From the NCBI RefSeq assembly GCF_017963645.1, contig NZ_JAGMWN010000002.1, forward strand, positions 248,001 through 312,000: a stretch of 64,000 bases of DNA. The letters run 5' to 3'. Origin of the DNA: Marivibrio halodurans. Lineage in GTDB: Bacteria > Pseudomonadota > Alphaproteobacteria > UBA8366 > Aestuariispiraceae. Shown piece by piece: positions 41,160-50,070 of this stretch. The notes beneath the pieces are model-generated. The model did not search any database. It saw only the letters and a program-made list of their open reading frames with translations, and was not told where the DNA came from. A program made the translations under genes and the position numbers. The stretch's first letter is position 1. Each line of letters starts with the position of its first letter.

Positions 41160-42008
41160 GGCCATAAACTCATAAACAGGATTCCCTTTTCGCCGGTTTT
41201 GTGCTTCACGTTTTTCCTCTTTGCAGAGGAGGAACGATGAGCCGCCGCCGCTATGACCTGACGGATTTCGAATGGTCCGTGATCCAGCCGTTGTTGCCGA
41301 ACAAGCCGCGCGGGGTGCCGCGTGTCGACGATCGCCGGGTGTTGAACGGCATTCTTTGGCGGTTCCGGACGGGCTCGCCCTGGGCGGACATCCCGGAGCG
41401 CTACGGCCCCTACACGACCTGCTACAATCGCTTCGTGCGGTGGCGGAAGGCCGGGGTGTGGGATCGGCTTTTGGAAGAGATATCCAGGGCCTATGACGGC
41501 GATATCATCATGATCGACAGTTCCTGCGTCCGCGTCCACCAGCACGGTGCGACGGCAAAAAGGGGGATTCGGACGATGGCCGCATGGGACGTTCCCGTGG
41601 CGGTCTGACGACGAAGATCCATGCCTTGGTCGATGCCGAGGGGCGTCCGGTCGCACTCGACCTGAGCGCCGGTCAGGCCCACGACGGCACGGCGGCCGAG
41701 AGCCTACTGGAATGGCTGGGGACGGCGCTATCCTGCTTGCCGACAAGGCTTACGACAGCAACGCCATTCGGGAATTCGCCACGGCGCGCGGCGCCTGGGC
41801 CAACATCCCCGCCAGAAGCAATCGGAAGGAAACCTTCGCCTTCAGCAAATGGCTCTACCGCCAGCGCAATCTGGTCGAGCGCTTCTTCAGCAAGCTCAAG
41901 CAGTTCAGAGGCATCGCCACGCGCTATGACAAGAAACCCGAGAACTTCCTCGCCGCCGTGAAACTCGCCTCAACGCAGATATGGCTGCGAAATTATCAGT
42001 CTACGGCC
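41160..42008 (+). mobile_element. IS5-family (IS427-like) insertion sequence, 849 bp
   Basis: Ends match as imperfect inverted repeats: GGCCATAAACTCATAA on the left and GGCCGTAGACTGATAA (read inward) on the right, 13 of 16 identical. The flanking duplication is TA (41158-41159 and 42009-42010). One DDE transposase gene fills it. Size, ends and TA target fit the IS427 group of IS5. Confidence 0.85.
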
Positions 42009-42011
42009 TAA
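41237..42011 (+). pseudogene. IS5/IS427-type DDE transposase in three frames
   Basis: Frame one (from ATG 41237, after AGAGGAGG) gives RRYDLTDFEWSVIQPLLPNKPRGVPRVDDRRVLNG to DSSCVRVHQHGATAK (first catalytic Asp). At AAAAAGGGGG (about 41558-41567) a -1 step leads to MGRSRGGLTTKIHALVDAEGRP; IS427 elements use a programmed -1 shift at such a site. A second -1 step near GGGG at 41718 is needed to reach LLADKAYDSNAIREF (second Asp) and RNLVERFFSKLKQFRGIATRYDK (Glu). The second step is not a known family feature and probably reflects a lost base, leaving the enzyme inactive. The stop TAA is completed by the target duplication. Confidence 0.85.
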
Positions 42012-42290
42012 ATTAAGTTTCATCAGGACCGCTTCTCTCAGGATATCGGAAAAATCTGGCATTGGAGCCGCCGTCCGTTCCTGACCCGGAGCGAACTTTC
42101 AACCGTTTTGCTGCTCGGAACAAACTCTTTCCGCGGCGCCTTACGTCCTTCGCGACAATTCTCCAAAAAAACGCATTCGAACCTCACCAATTTTAGGAAA
42201 TTGTGCTTTAATACATGGGGAAATCTTTCGACTCTGCATGCTCATTTAAGCGCTGATCCCGAAATAGGAAAAAAGCCACTACGGTCAAGC

Positions 42291-43418
42291 ATGAAGCCAA
42301 AGAGCGAACTTCGTCTAGGTATACTAGAAAAAGTGACTGAGGCCGCGTTGGATGACCGCCTTTGGAAAGAGGTCATGGAAGATTTACGCGTCGAATTATC
42401 GGGCAGTCACGGGATCATTTTCACACCTGACGTCGATCCAACCAGTGCTGGCGGAATATGGAGCAGTCCGACCATCAGCCCCACCGATGTTTCCGAGTAT
42501 TTACAATATTACCATGCGAAGGATTTGTGGACCGTTCGAGGACTAGAAACCGGAATGATAAAAACCGGCCGTATCTTCGTCGGGCAGGAAGTGGTCAGCG
42601 ACCAAGATTTCGTTGAGTCTGAATTTTATCAGGATTTCATGCGTCTCCTCGACGCAAAGAACCTGCTCACCGCTACTGTTTTTGATGGTACGAGTGATGT
42701 TCCCCGCGTCATGATGAGTATATTTGCGGGCAATCAGTCCGATCCATTTGCAAAGGATGCGGTCGAATTCTATCGGTCCATTATTTCAGGTGTCCAAAAC
42801 AGCATCGCTCTTCGGCAAAGATTCAAGACATTTGAAGACAAGTCTTTGTCGTTCGAGTTTTTGTTTAATTCCATACAGACGCCATCGTTACTAGTAGACG
42901 ACTCTAGGCGAGTCATAGCAATTAATGCCGCTGCAGAAGGTCTTTTGACGTCGACTGATGATTTTTTCGTCAGATCCAAGCTCGCGTGCTGGTGTCCAAA
43001 TGATCAGAGGAAATTGGACGCGGCGTTCCATCGTGTCAGCGAGGTTGGCACCGTTGAGCGGGAAAGATCAGCCGTTGTTACGGTTAAGAGCAAATACTCG
43101 ACGACACCCTATGTCATCGATTTCCGCACCGTTCCGGGAAGTCGGGACGTTTTTGGGCGAACGCCCTGTGCTATGATTTGCATTTCGTCTACGCGCCCGA
43201 CAAACATGGAGCACATTTCCGCAGTCTGCGACTTCTACGGTCTGACCAAGGCGGAAAAGGCTCTTTGCCTTCGGTTGCTCAACGGTCACTCCTTAATTGC
43301 ATCCGCGGAACTGTTGGGAATTACCGAAGGTACGGCACGACAACGTCTCAAGACAGTGTTCAGCAAGACCGGTACCCGCTCGCAAGTTGCTCTGAATAGT
43401 CTGTTCAGATCTTTCTAA
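42291..43418 (+). CDS. LuxR-type transcriptional regulator
   Basis: A 375-residue regulator with a C-terminal LuxR helix-turn-helix (about 315-372: YGLTKAEKALCLRLLNGHSLIASAELLGITEGTARQRLKTVFSKTGTRSQVAL). The N-terminal 230 residues (SELRLGILEKVTEAALDDRLWKEVMEDL onward) and a PAS-like middle (SLLVDDSRRVIAINAAAEGLL) form the sensory part. The ATG at 42291 is preferred; in-frame sequence back to 42108 is an unlikely extension. Base composition is clearly more AT-rich than the chromosome. It is the likely local regulator for the lipoprotein hydrolase genes that follow (inference). Confidence 0.85.
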   Translation: MKPKSELRLGILEKVTEAALDDRLWKEVMEDLRVELSGSHGIIFTPDVDPTSAGGIWSSPTISPTDVSEYLQYYHAKDLWTVRGLETGMIKTGRIFVGQEVVSDQDFVESEFYQDFMRLLDAKNLLTATVFDGTSDVPRVMMSIFAGNQSDPFAKDAVEFYRSIISGVQNSIALRQRFKTFEDKSLSFEFLFNSIQTPSLLVDDSRRVIAINAAAEGLLTSTDDFFVRSKLACWCPNDQRKLDAAFHRVSEVGTVERERSAVVTVKSKYSTTPYVIDFRTVPGSRDVFGRTPCAMICISSTRPTNMEHISAVCDFYGLTKAEKALCLRLLNGHSLIASAELLGITEGTARQRLKTVFSKTGTRSQVALNSLFRSF

Positions 43419-43503
43419 AGATCACACCGCACGCCTCCCAATTGGGAGTTCTCCGTCGATCAATCCCACGATCATAATTGCGCGGCAAGACTAGGAGGCG
43501 GGC

Positions 43504-43924
43504 ATGTATGGACGGATTCTATCCGTATTTTCAGCGATCATTATCGCTGGATGTGTCAGCAACCATCGAGTGGATAGCTGGCCTTCACCAAATGGCAAGG
43601 CAACATCGCTCAAGGCCGAGTACCGCCCGTTGGAGGGGGAAGATCCTCGCCCGGCCGTTATTCTATTGCACGGTTGCGGTAGTTGGTATGGCGACCGCTT
43701 GGGGGTGTGGGGCGAATGGTTTCGTGAGCGTGGCTATCACGCGTTGGCCGTCGACAGCTTTGAAAGCCGCGGCTACACGGATGGGATTTGCAGGGATTTG
43801 GGACGGGTACCGTATTTCAATCGCGTAAGCGACGCCTATGGCGCGCTTTAACTGGTTGGCAAAGCGCTCTGAAGTAGATGGCGGACGCGTGGTGCTCATG
43901 CGTGCGGCTCCTCAAGGAGCATAG
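43504..43924 (+). pseudogene. Dienelactone-hydrolase-like lipoprotein, broken
   Basis: The first 115 codons encode a lipoprotein signal (SAIIIAGC) and the start of an alpha/beta hydrolase (PAVILLHGCGSWYGDRLGVWGEWFRERGYHALAVDSFESRG). An extra T in the CTTT at 43846-43849 makes TAA at 43849; in the shifted frame the family sequence goes on as NWLAKRSEVDGGRVVLM and then leaves the family pattern just before the nucleophile GWSxGG, with a stop at 43922. So it has a frameshift and a lost 3' half. It is a paralogue of the intact gene at 44756 in the same island. Confidence 0.8.
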
Positions 43925-44063
43925 AGCCATCTTAGGTTTAGAGAGGCGCCTGGTTCGCGCTGAAACATTGATCTTTCTCCGCTGCAGCTTCGGAGCGGTT
44001 AGTCAGCTTAGCGAACCGACCGGATTTTGACGTGCAGGCGTTTTCAAGATTGGGGGACTAAAA

Positions 44064-44666
44064 ATGCAATTATGGAAGAATGCGCGTTTCGCAACGCTGA
44101 GCCTCTTGTGCGTACTTACGGCATGCGCGGGAGTTAAAACTGGGCCCGTCTCAGAGCTGATGCCGCCAGCACCGCCGCCTACCTATAAGATTGGTGATCA
44201 CTACCGATACAGTATTGCGGTGCTCGAGGACGAGCAGACGGTTGTCGACCAAACAGCGGAAGCCGCAATCATAGAATCGACGGTATTCGGCCGCCTTAAA
44301 CAACCGCGTGCGTTTAGCAATCCACGAACCTGGAGCGGCGCGGTCGCATCAAAACTGTCGGTGGATATGGAGGGAAATCTGGACGCTCTGTTTCCTCTAG
44401 AGGTTGGTAAGACAGTAAGTGCGCGCGGCACGTCCCACTACAAGGGACGCAGTAGCCCGTTCGAACGAACCTGCGTCGTCGAGGATCAGTTGAAGATCAC
44501 GGTGCCTGCCGGCGCGTTCGATACTTTCAAGGTCGACTGCCGAATTCGGTTCCGTCAGGGCGGCTACACGGTCACGTTCTGGTACGCGCCCTCGATCCAC
44601 CATTTCGCCGCCTTCAGCGACCATGGAATCTTTCTCCTACTCGACTATCGGCTCGCGGAGAACTAG
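44064..44666 (+). CDS. Lipoprotein of unknown function
   Basis: A 200-residue protein with a type II signal peptide (FATLSLLCVLTAC, lipobox LTAC) and a Pro-rich linker. The globular part (about 40-200) has two later Cys (CVVED, DCRIRF) that could form a disulfide. Sequence such as YKIGDHYRYS and AGAFDTFKVDCRIRFRQGGYTVTFWYAPSIHHF recalls proteins with a DUF3108-like periplasmic fold, but I cannot assign it. It lies between the broken and the intact hydrolase lipoprotein, 90 bases before the latter, and is probably co-expressed with it. Confidence 0.75.
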   Translation: MQLWKNARFATLSLLCVLTACAGVKTGPVSELMPPAPPPTYKIGDHYRYSIAVLEDEQTVVDQTAEAAIIESTVFGRLKQPRAFSNPRTWSGAVASKLSVDMEGNLDALFPLEVGKTVSARGTSHYKGRSSPFERTCVVEDQLKITVPAGAFDTFKVDCRIRFRQGGYTVTFWYAPSIHHFAAFSDHGIFLLLDYRLAEN

Positions 44667-44755
44667 CGCCCAAACTAATGACCCTTGCCCTGCGAAAGGA
44701 CACGGATCCCATCGCGTCGCCGCCGGCACGTGCCGGCTCACCGGGAGTCGAACGA

Positions 44756-45574
44756 ATGTTGAAGATGCTCTGCAAGCTTTTGGCAATTTTCTACATGGCT
44801 GTTTTGGGCGGCTGCCAGACGATGGGACCGAAGATCACCGACCTCTCGGATGGCAGGACCGGGCAGGTCTACTACGAGAGTTATCTCGACAGTGACCTTA
44901 CCTTGACCGGCAGTGTGCAACTTCCGGAATCGGTGAGCGGCCCCGTGCCTGCAATAATTCTGGCGCATGGTTCAGCCGGTGTCGGATACAGAGAATCGAC
45001 GTGGGGCAGCTTCTTCCGAGAGAAAGGCTACGCCACAATGGTCATCGATATGTTCGGGCCGCGCGGTTTCAAACCGATGTCCGGGCCCAATGTGGGCGGG
45101 TACGACGACATCATAGATGCCTTCAATATCCTGAAAACACACCCGATGATTGACCCTGATCGAATCGCCGTCATGGGATGGTCGTTTGGTGGCGGCAATG
45201 CGCTAAACGCTGCCTCGATGACAAGGCGACGAGGGGAGGGCCATGCACTCAAGGCGTTCGTTTCTTTTTATCCAGTTTGCGGCGTCTCGGCAGTTCCTTT
45301 TATCGGAGAGGAAGATGCGAAAATCCTAGTCGTGATTGGCACCGAAGATACCTACACCGAGGTATTTCAGTGCGAAAGGATCGTCGAAAAAGGGAAGCAG
45401 GATGGACGGGACGTTCAATTGATCGTCTACGAGGGCGCATATCACGGATTTGATGGCAACCTAAATACGACGTTTTTTCACGGAAAATTTGGACGGCAGA
45501 GAGTCAAGCCGAGCGCAACAATAACTATGCGTGCCCGTCGAGACGTACTTACCTTCCTGGAAGCTAGTATGTGA
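44756..45574 (+). CDS. Dienelactone hydrolase family lipoprotein
   Basis: A 272-residue alpha/beta hydrolase with lipoprotein signal (LLAIFYMAVLGGC). The triad is visible: nucleophile in MGWSFGGGNAL (Ser rather than the Cys of true dienelactone hydrolases), Asp in VIGTEDTYTE and His in YEGAYHGFDG. The start at 44756 puts the signal peptide correctly; an upstream in-frame ATG at 44678 would bury it. As an envelope lipoprotein it would hydrolyse esters in the periplasm or outer membrane. Substrate is unknown. Confidence 0.85.
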   Translation: MLKMLCKLLAIFYMAVLGGCQTMGPKITDLSDGRTGQVYYESYLDSDLTLTGSVQLPESVSGPVPAIILAHGSAGVGYRESTWGSFFREKGYATMVIDMFGPRGFKPMSGPNVGGYDDIIDAFNILKTHPMIDPDRIAVMGWSFGGGNALNAASMTRRRGEGHALKAFVSFYPVCGVSAVPFIGEEDAKILVVIGTEDTYTEVFQCERIVEKGKQDGRDVQLIVYEGAYHGFDGNLNTTFFHGKFGRQRVKPSATITMRARRDVLTFLEASM

Positions 45575-45835
45575 ATGGATGTGAGTTGCAAGTTGTCAGC
45601 ATATGGCTATGCACAGACATTGGTTCCGGCAAAGCGATATTCTGTATTCGGCATAGAAGCAGACAGAGCGCATTTCATCGTATGCGTCGTGCAGGCGCTT
45701 TGTGCTATACTAATGACCCTCGCGCCGATGCTGACCACCGCCCGAAAATGATACAAAATCATGCTACAAGGCACGTTCGAGGGAAGGGGCAAGGTATTAT
45801 TTTAACATATAAATTTTTGACGGACGCAGCATCCT

Positions 45836-45849
45836 CCTAGGGAGCGCCA
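45836..45849. repeat. Attachment repeat at the right end of the island
   Basis: CCTAGGGAGCGCCA, identical to the tRNA-Glu 3' end at 40406-40419. Nothing else of the tRNA is duplicated here. Confidence 0.88.
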
Positions 45850-46179
45850 ATTTCCCACGACCGATCCATTCATGTGACTCGTTGAGGGTCGACGGGTCCG
45901 TTCCGATTCGTCGATAAGTCGGGCCGTTTGGAAAGCGCTCCCCATTCGGGACGCGCGGCACCGGGCGGAGTAATCGAGCGTTACATCCAAGGTCTCGAAT
46001 CATTCGCCGCCGGCATGGCACGTTCCGTGCGCGTGATGCGCCCGTGTCGATCACCCCCCTTCCGTCGTGACCGAACGCCGGCGTGTTCCTTCCCCTCTTT
46101 GTCCGATTTCGTCCGTGTGTGGCGTGAGGCACATCGCGCTTCCGTCCATGCCGCGAGAATTTCGTGGCTGGCCCCTTGC

Positions 46180-46209
46180 ATGATTTATGGTCTTAAAGAT
46201 ATAAATCAT
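46180..46209. promoter_or_regulatory. Inverted repeat, candidate operator of the biotin carboxylase operon
   Basis: ATGATTTAT (46180-46188) and ATAAATCAT (46201-46209) are perfect 9-bp arms with centres 21 bp apart, two helical turns. The patch is AT-rich and lies 70-100 bases before the gene. The string GCATGATTTA recurs at 54597-54606 before the second carboxylase unit. Confidence 0.5.
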
Positions 46210-46279
46210 ATAAATGTATAAGCGATGACGTTCGGTGCCGACCGGCGCCCGGCGTCCGAGACAGTAACGGGAGGAAATC

Positions 46280-47650
46280 ATGGCGCTTCGCCGTATTCTG
46301 GTCGCGAACCGGGGCGAGATCGCCCTTCGCGTCATCCGTGCCTGCCGCGATCTGGGGATCGAGGCGGTGCAGGCACATTCCACCGCGGATGCCGACACGT
46401 TGCCGGTCCGGCTCGCGGACGCGGCGGTCGAGATCGGTGGTCCCAAGGCCACGGAAAGTTATCTGAAGGGCGATGCCGTGATCGAGGCGGCCAAGCGAAT
46501 GGGCGCCGATGCGATCCACCCAGGCTACGGCTTCCTGTCCGAAAATGCCGCCTTCTCCGATGCCTGCGCGGCGGCGGGGCTCGTCTTCATCGGGCCGAAA
46601 GGGTCGGTCATCGACCTGATGGGCAACAAGGCGGCCGCGCGCGACGTGGCGCGGAAGGCCGGGGTGCCGGTGACCCCCGGTTCCCAGGACCCGGTATCGG
46701 ACCCGGCGGAGGCGTTGAAGGTCGCGCGCGATGTCGGTTTCCCACTGCTGATCAAGGCGTCGGCGGGCGGTGGCGGCCGCGGCATGCGCGTCGTCGAGTC
46801 GGAGGACAAACTGAAGGAAACCCTGGAAAGCGCCGCGCACGAAGCGTCGGTCGCCTTCGGGGACGGCTCCGTCTATATCGAGAAATATCTGTCCGACGTC
46901 CGCCATGTCGAGGTTCAGGTCTTCGGCGACGGCAAGACGACACTGCATTTCGGCGAGCGCGATTGCAGCACCCAGCGCCGACACCAGAAGCTGGTGGAGG
47001 AAAGCCCGTCCCCGGCGATCACGCCGGAACTGCGCGAGGCGATGACGGCGGCGGCCTGCGCGCTTGGCGATCAGGTCGGCTATGAGGGGGCGGGCACGGT
47101 CGAATTCATCGTCGATGCGGCCACCCAGAGCTTCTACTTCATCGAGATGAACACCCGCATCCAGGTCGAGCACCCGGTGAGCGAGGAAGTCTCCCGCGTC
47201 GATCTGGTGAAGCGCCAGATTCAGCACGCCGGCGGTATCGCCCCGGCGCTCCGTCAGGAGGATATCCGCCTCGAAGGTCATTCGATCGAATGCCGTATCA
47301 ACGCGGAGGATCCGGAGAAGGGGTTCATGCCAAAACCCGGGCGGATCGAGACTTTCACCCTACCGGCCGGGCCGGGCATTCGGGTCGATACCCATGTCTA
47401 TCCCGGCTATCAGATGCCGCCTTTCTATGACTCGCTGTTGGCGAAGGTCATCGCCACCGGCCGTGATCGGGACGAGGCACTGGCGCGCATGCGCCGCGCG
47501 CTCGGCGAGATGAAGGTGGAAGGCGTGCCGACCACGATCGGCTTCCACCAGAGGCTGCTGGACGATCCCGCCTTTCTCGAGGGCCGGGTCCATACCCGCT
47601 ATCTCCGCGAGGAGATGTATGCGGGCCATCGCATGCAGCAAATGCTCTAG
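46280..47650 (+). CDS. accC: Biotin carboxylase subunit
   Basis: Carboxylates biotin on its carrier protein with ATP and bicarbonate. Seen in 456 residues: RILVANRGEIALRVIRACRDLGI, HPGYGFLSENA, ATP-grasp glycine loop KASAGGGGRGMR, ERDCSTQRRHQKLVEESPSP, and MNTRIQVEHPVSEEV with the catalytic Glu, Asn and Arg. It is AccC-like in length but lies in a catabolic cluster, so it is probably a dedicated copy serving the carboxyltransferases nearby rather than the fatty-acid enzyme (inference). GGGAGGAAATC precedes the ATG. Confidence 0.93.
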   Translation: MALRRILVANRGEIALRVIRACRDLGIEAVQAHSTADADTLPVRLADAAVEIGGPKATESYLKGDAVIEAAKRMGADAIHPGYGFLSENAAFSDACAAAGLVFIGPKGSVIDLMGNKAAARDVARKAGVPVTPGSQDPVSDPAEALKVARDVGFPLLIKASAGGGGRGMRVVESEDKLKETLESAAHEASVAFGDGSVYIEKYLSDVRHVEVQVFGDGKTTLHFGERDCSTQRRHQKLVEESPSPAITPELREAMTAAACALGDQVGYEGAGTVEFIVDAATQSFYFIEMNTRIQVEHPVSEEVSRVDLVKRQIQHAGGIAPALRQEDIRLEGHSIECRINAEDPEKGFMPKPGRIETFTLPAGPGIRVDTHVYPGYQMPPFYDSLLAKVIATGRDRDEALARMRRALGEMKVEGVPTTIGFHQRLLDDPAFLEGRVHTRYLREEMYAGHRMQQML

Positions 47651-47956
47651 GCGGCGCGCGGCCGGCCGGCGTCACCCCCGGGACCCTGTTCCACGGACCC
47701 ATCCCGGAGCCGTCCGGGTGGTGGGCGGGTCCCGGTTGACGCGCTTGTGACTTCAATATGATATATATGAAATAGTTGTTTCCGACGGCATGACGGCCCG
47801 ATGGGCGGGCCCCATTGGCGACTCCGACGAGTGGGGCCCGACCAGTGGGGTCGAGAAGCCGGGCCTGATGCGGGCGAGGGCGGTTCGCCCGCGGACATGT
47901 CGCCGGAAACGGAGGAAACACCGGGCCACACGCCCAAGAAACAGGAAGGTTGAGCA
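47651..47956. other. Intergenic region with AT-rich patch and hairpin
   Basis: No gene. It holds an AT-rich patch around 47755-47775 (ATATGATATATATGA) that may be a promoter or operator for the biotin carrier gene, and a hairpin with 9-bp arms CGGGCCCCA (47806-47814) and TGGGGCCCG (47832-47840). The break suggests that the carrier and later genes can be transcribed apart from biotin carboxylase. Confidence 0.5.
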
Positions 47957-48517
47957 ATGTCTGGCCCTGCGGATCTAACCCACCAAGCCGTGGTGCGTAT
48001 TCTTCAAATCGTCGACCAGGCCGAGGATCTGGAGGTTCTCGTCGAATATGGCGGCATGAAGCTTCGCGTCCAGAAGGGGGCGGCGGGCGCCGGCGCCCCG
48101 TTGGCCGCCTTCGCCGGTCAGGCGGCGCACGTGCCCGTGACGCAGCCGGCTGCCCAACCGGCGCCGGCCGTCGCGGCTCCGGCGGCCGCTCCGGCGCCGC
48201 CCCCCGCCGGGGACGGTCCCGAAGTGGGGGCCGATGGCCCGGGTCTCGACGGGGCGAGCGATGCCCTGCCCGAGGGGGCGGTGGCGGTCGCGGCACCGAT
48301 GATGGGCACGTTCTACCGCGCTTCCAATCCCTCCGCCCCCCCGTTCGTCGAGGTCGGCGACCGGATCGGCCCGGACGACACCGTGGCCCTGATCGAGGTG
48401 ATGAAGCTGTTCAACACGGTCGAGGCCGGCGTCGGCGGCACCGTCCTGGAAATCCGTGCCGGGAACGGGGCGATGGTCGAGGAAGGCCAGACCATCCTCG
48501 TCGTCCGGCCCGATTGA
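47957..48517 (+). CDS. accB: Biotin carboxyl carrier protein (AccB-like)
   Basis: A 186-residue carrier with an N-terminal helix region (about 1-40: LTHQAVVRILQIVDQAEDLEVLVEYGGMKLRV, like AccB), an Ala/Pro-rich swinging linker (about 45-100), and a biotinyl domain with the modified Lys in ALIEVMKLFNTVEAG. The APMMGTFYRASNPSAPPFVEVGD strand is typical of AccB. It sits between biotin carboxylase and a 5S/OadA-like carboxyltransferase, so it most likely shuttles carboxybiotin between those two. Confidence 0.93.
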   Translation: MSGPADLTHQAVVRILQIVDQAEDLEVLVEYGGMKLRVQKGAAGAGAPLAAFAGQAAHVPVTQPAAQPAPAVAAPAAAPAPPPAGDGPEVGADGPGLDGASDALPEGAVAVAAPMMGTFYRASNPSAPPFVEVGDRIGPDDTVALIEVMKLFNTVEAGVGGTVLEIRAGNGAMVEEGQTILVVRPD

Positions 48518-48539
48518 TCCGATGCCGAGGGAGGAAACC

Positions 48540-50036
48540 ATGACCGAAGCCGAGAAGGTCCATGCCTGCCGGGCGAAGGACGGCAAGATCGGTTTGATCG
48601 ACACCACGTTGCGCGACGCGCAGCAGTGTCTTTGGACCACCCGCATGACCACCGGCATGATGATGCCGATCGCCGACCGGATGGAGCGCGTCGGGTTCGA
48701 GATGATCGATTTCATGGCGCCGGTTCAGTTCGATGTCTGCGTGCGCTATCTCAACGAGGACCCGTGGGAGAAGGCGCGCCTGATGAAGCAGCGCTTCGTC
48801 AACACGCCCTTGCGGAGCTATTGCCGCAGCAAGAGCCTGATCGGCTTCAGCCTCGCCCCCGACGACATGGTCGAGATGTGGATGGAACGGCTGGCCGCGA
48901 ACGGGTTCTCCGTCGTCGGCACGCTGGACGCGCTGTTCGATGTCGACAACATGGCCGTCAGCATCCGGCACGGGAAGAAGCTGGGGCTCTATACCGTCGG
49001 CGCCCTGGTCTTCAGCGAAAGCCCGGTGCACACGGACGAAGTCTATGCCAATACGGCCAAGGCCCTGATCGACCAGACCGATGTCGATGCGATCATGATC
49101 AAGGATTCCGGCGCGCTACTGACGCCGGACCGTATCCGCACGCTGGTGCCGGCGCTGAAGGCGGTGATGGGCGGCCGCCCACTTGAATTACACAGTCATT
49201 GTAATACTGGCCTGGCGCCGCTGGTCTATCTGGAGGGCACGAAGCTCGGCGTCGATCAGCTTCACGCCTCCATCGCGCCCTTGGCGAGCGGCCCGGCCCA
49301 GCCGTCGGTGCAGAACACGCTGCGCAATCTCTTCCATGCCGGCTACGAGACCGCGATCGACGGCGCGTTGATCGACGAGGTCAGCGACTATCTGACCGAC
49401 CTCGCCGCCCAGGAAGGCTTCCCCCACGGGCAGCCGATGGAATACGACCTGTTCCACTATAAGCACCAGATGCCGGGCGGGATGCTCAATAATTGGCGCT
49501 TCCAGCTTCGCGAGCAGGGGCTGGAGGATCGGTTCGACGAGATCCTGGAGGAGATCGTCACCATCCGCGCGGAATTGGGCTGGCCCATCATGGTGACGCC
49601 CTTCTCCCAGATCGTCGGGGTGCAGGCGATGCTGAACGTCGTCGGCGGCGAGCGCTATGGCAGTGTTCCGGACGAGATCAAGCGCTACGCGCTCGGCCAT
49701 TTCGGCAAGCTTCTGTCCCCGGTCGATCCGAACGTCCTGGACCGCATCGTGGAGAATGGCTCCCCCGCCATCCCGATCGAGCCGACACCGCTGGAGCCGG
49801 CCCGCCCGAAGCTGGCGCGCGACTATCCCAATCTCGACGATGACGAGCGGATGCTGCGCTACATGTTCGCGGGCGGCGAGGTCGATTCGATGAAGGCGGC
49901 GGGGCCGATCAAGACCACCGCGACGCTCGGCAGCCCGGTCGAGGCGCTGCTGCGTGGATTGAACGACCGTCCGAACGTCACCGGTTTCGAGCTCGAGTTC
50001 CACAACACGCGGGTCGCCTTGCGCCGTACGGCCTAG
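48540..50036 (+). CDS. Biotin-dependent carboxyltransferase, 5S/OadA/PycB-like
   Basis: A 498-residue TIM-barrel carboxyltransferase of the oxaloacetate decarboxylase alpha / pyruvate carboxylase / transcarboxylase 5S group. Seen: LIDTTLRDAQQCLW (metal Asp), the Lys that is carboxylated in this family in AIMIKDSGALLTPDR, the metal His pair in LELHSHCNTGLAPLVY, and FSQIVGVQAMLNVVGGERY of the C-terminal part. No biotinyl domain is fused; the carrier is the preceding gene. The group moves CO2 to or from a 2-keto acid, but MIKDSGALL and HSHCNTG differ from the usual IKDMAG and HxHxTSG, so the substrate may not be pyruvate. Confidence 0.85.
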   Translation: MTEAEKVHACRAKDGKIGLIDTTLRDAQQCLWTTRMTTGMMMPIADRMERVGFEMIDFMAPVQFDVCVRYLNEDPWEKARLMKQRFVNTPLRSYCRSKSLIGFSLAPDDMVEMWMERLAANGFSVVGTLDALFDVDNMAVSIRHGKKLGLYTVGALVFSESPVHTDEVYANTAKALIDQTDVDAIMIKDSGALLTPDRIRTLVPALKAVMGGRPLELHSHCNTGLAPLVYLEGTKLGVDQLHASIAPLASGPAQPSVQNTLRNLFHAGYETAIDGALIDEVSDYLTDLAAQEGFPHGQPMEYDLFHYKHQMPGGMLNNWRFQLREQGLEDRFDEILEEIVTIRAELGWPIMVTPFSQIVGVQAMLNVVGGERYGSVPDEIKRYALGHFGKLLSPVDPNVLDRIVENGSPAIPIEPTPLEPARPKLARDYPNLDDDERMLRYMFAGGEVDSMKAAGPIKTTATLGSPVEALLRGLNDRPNVTGFELEFHNTRVALRRTA

Positions 50037-50070
50037 GCGGAAAACCGCGTATCAACGGGAGGATTCGAAG

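Larger units (their letters stand above)
40406..45849. mobile_element. Decayed genomic island inserted in tRNA-Glu
   Basis: About 5.4 kb bounded by the direct repeat CCTAGGGAGCGCCA, once as the tRNA 3' end (40406-40419) and once at 45836-45849. The tRNA-proximal gene is a tyrosine-integrase remnant, as expected for tRNA-targeting islands. Genes inside have lower GC and different codon use from the flanks, most clearly the LuxR-type gene. The integrase is broken by frameshift and by an IS, so the island is no longer able to move by itself. Confidence 0.88.
45575..46279. other. Gene-free stretch: island right end, attachment repeat and biotin carboxylase promoter region
   Basis: No convincing gene in 705 bases. 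The left 260 bases are island sequence of low coding potential; the att repeat is at 45836-45849; the remaining 430 bases are chromosomal, ending in an AT-rich regulatory patch (46170-46225) before the biotin carboxylase gene. Confidence 0.7.

Noticed and set aside
45571-45840. 89-codon frame at the right end of the island
   Set aside because: No ribosome site, no recognisable motif and mixed composition.
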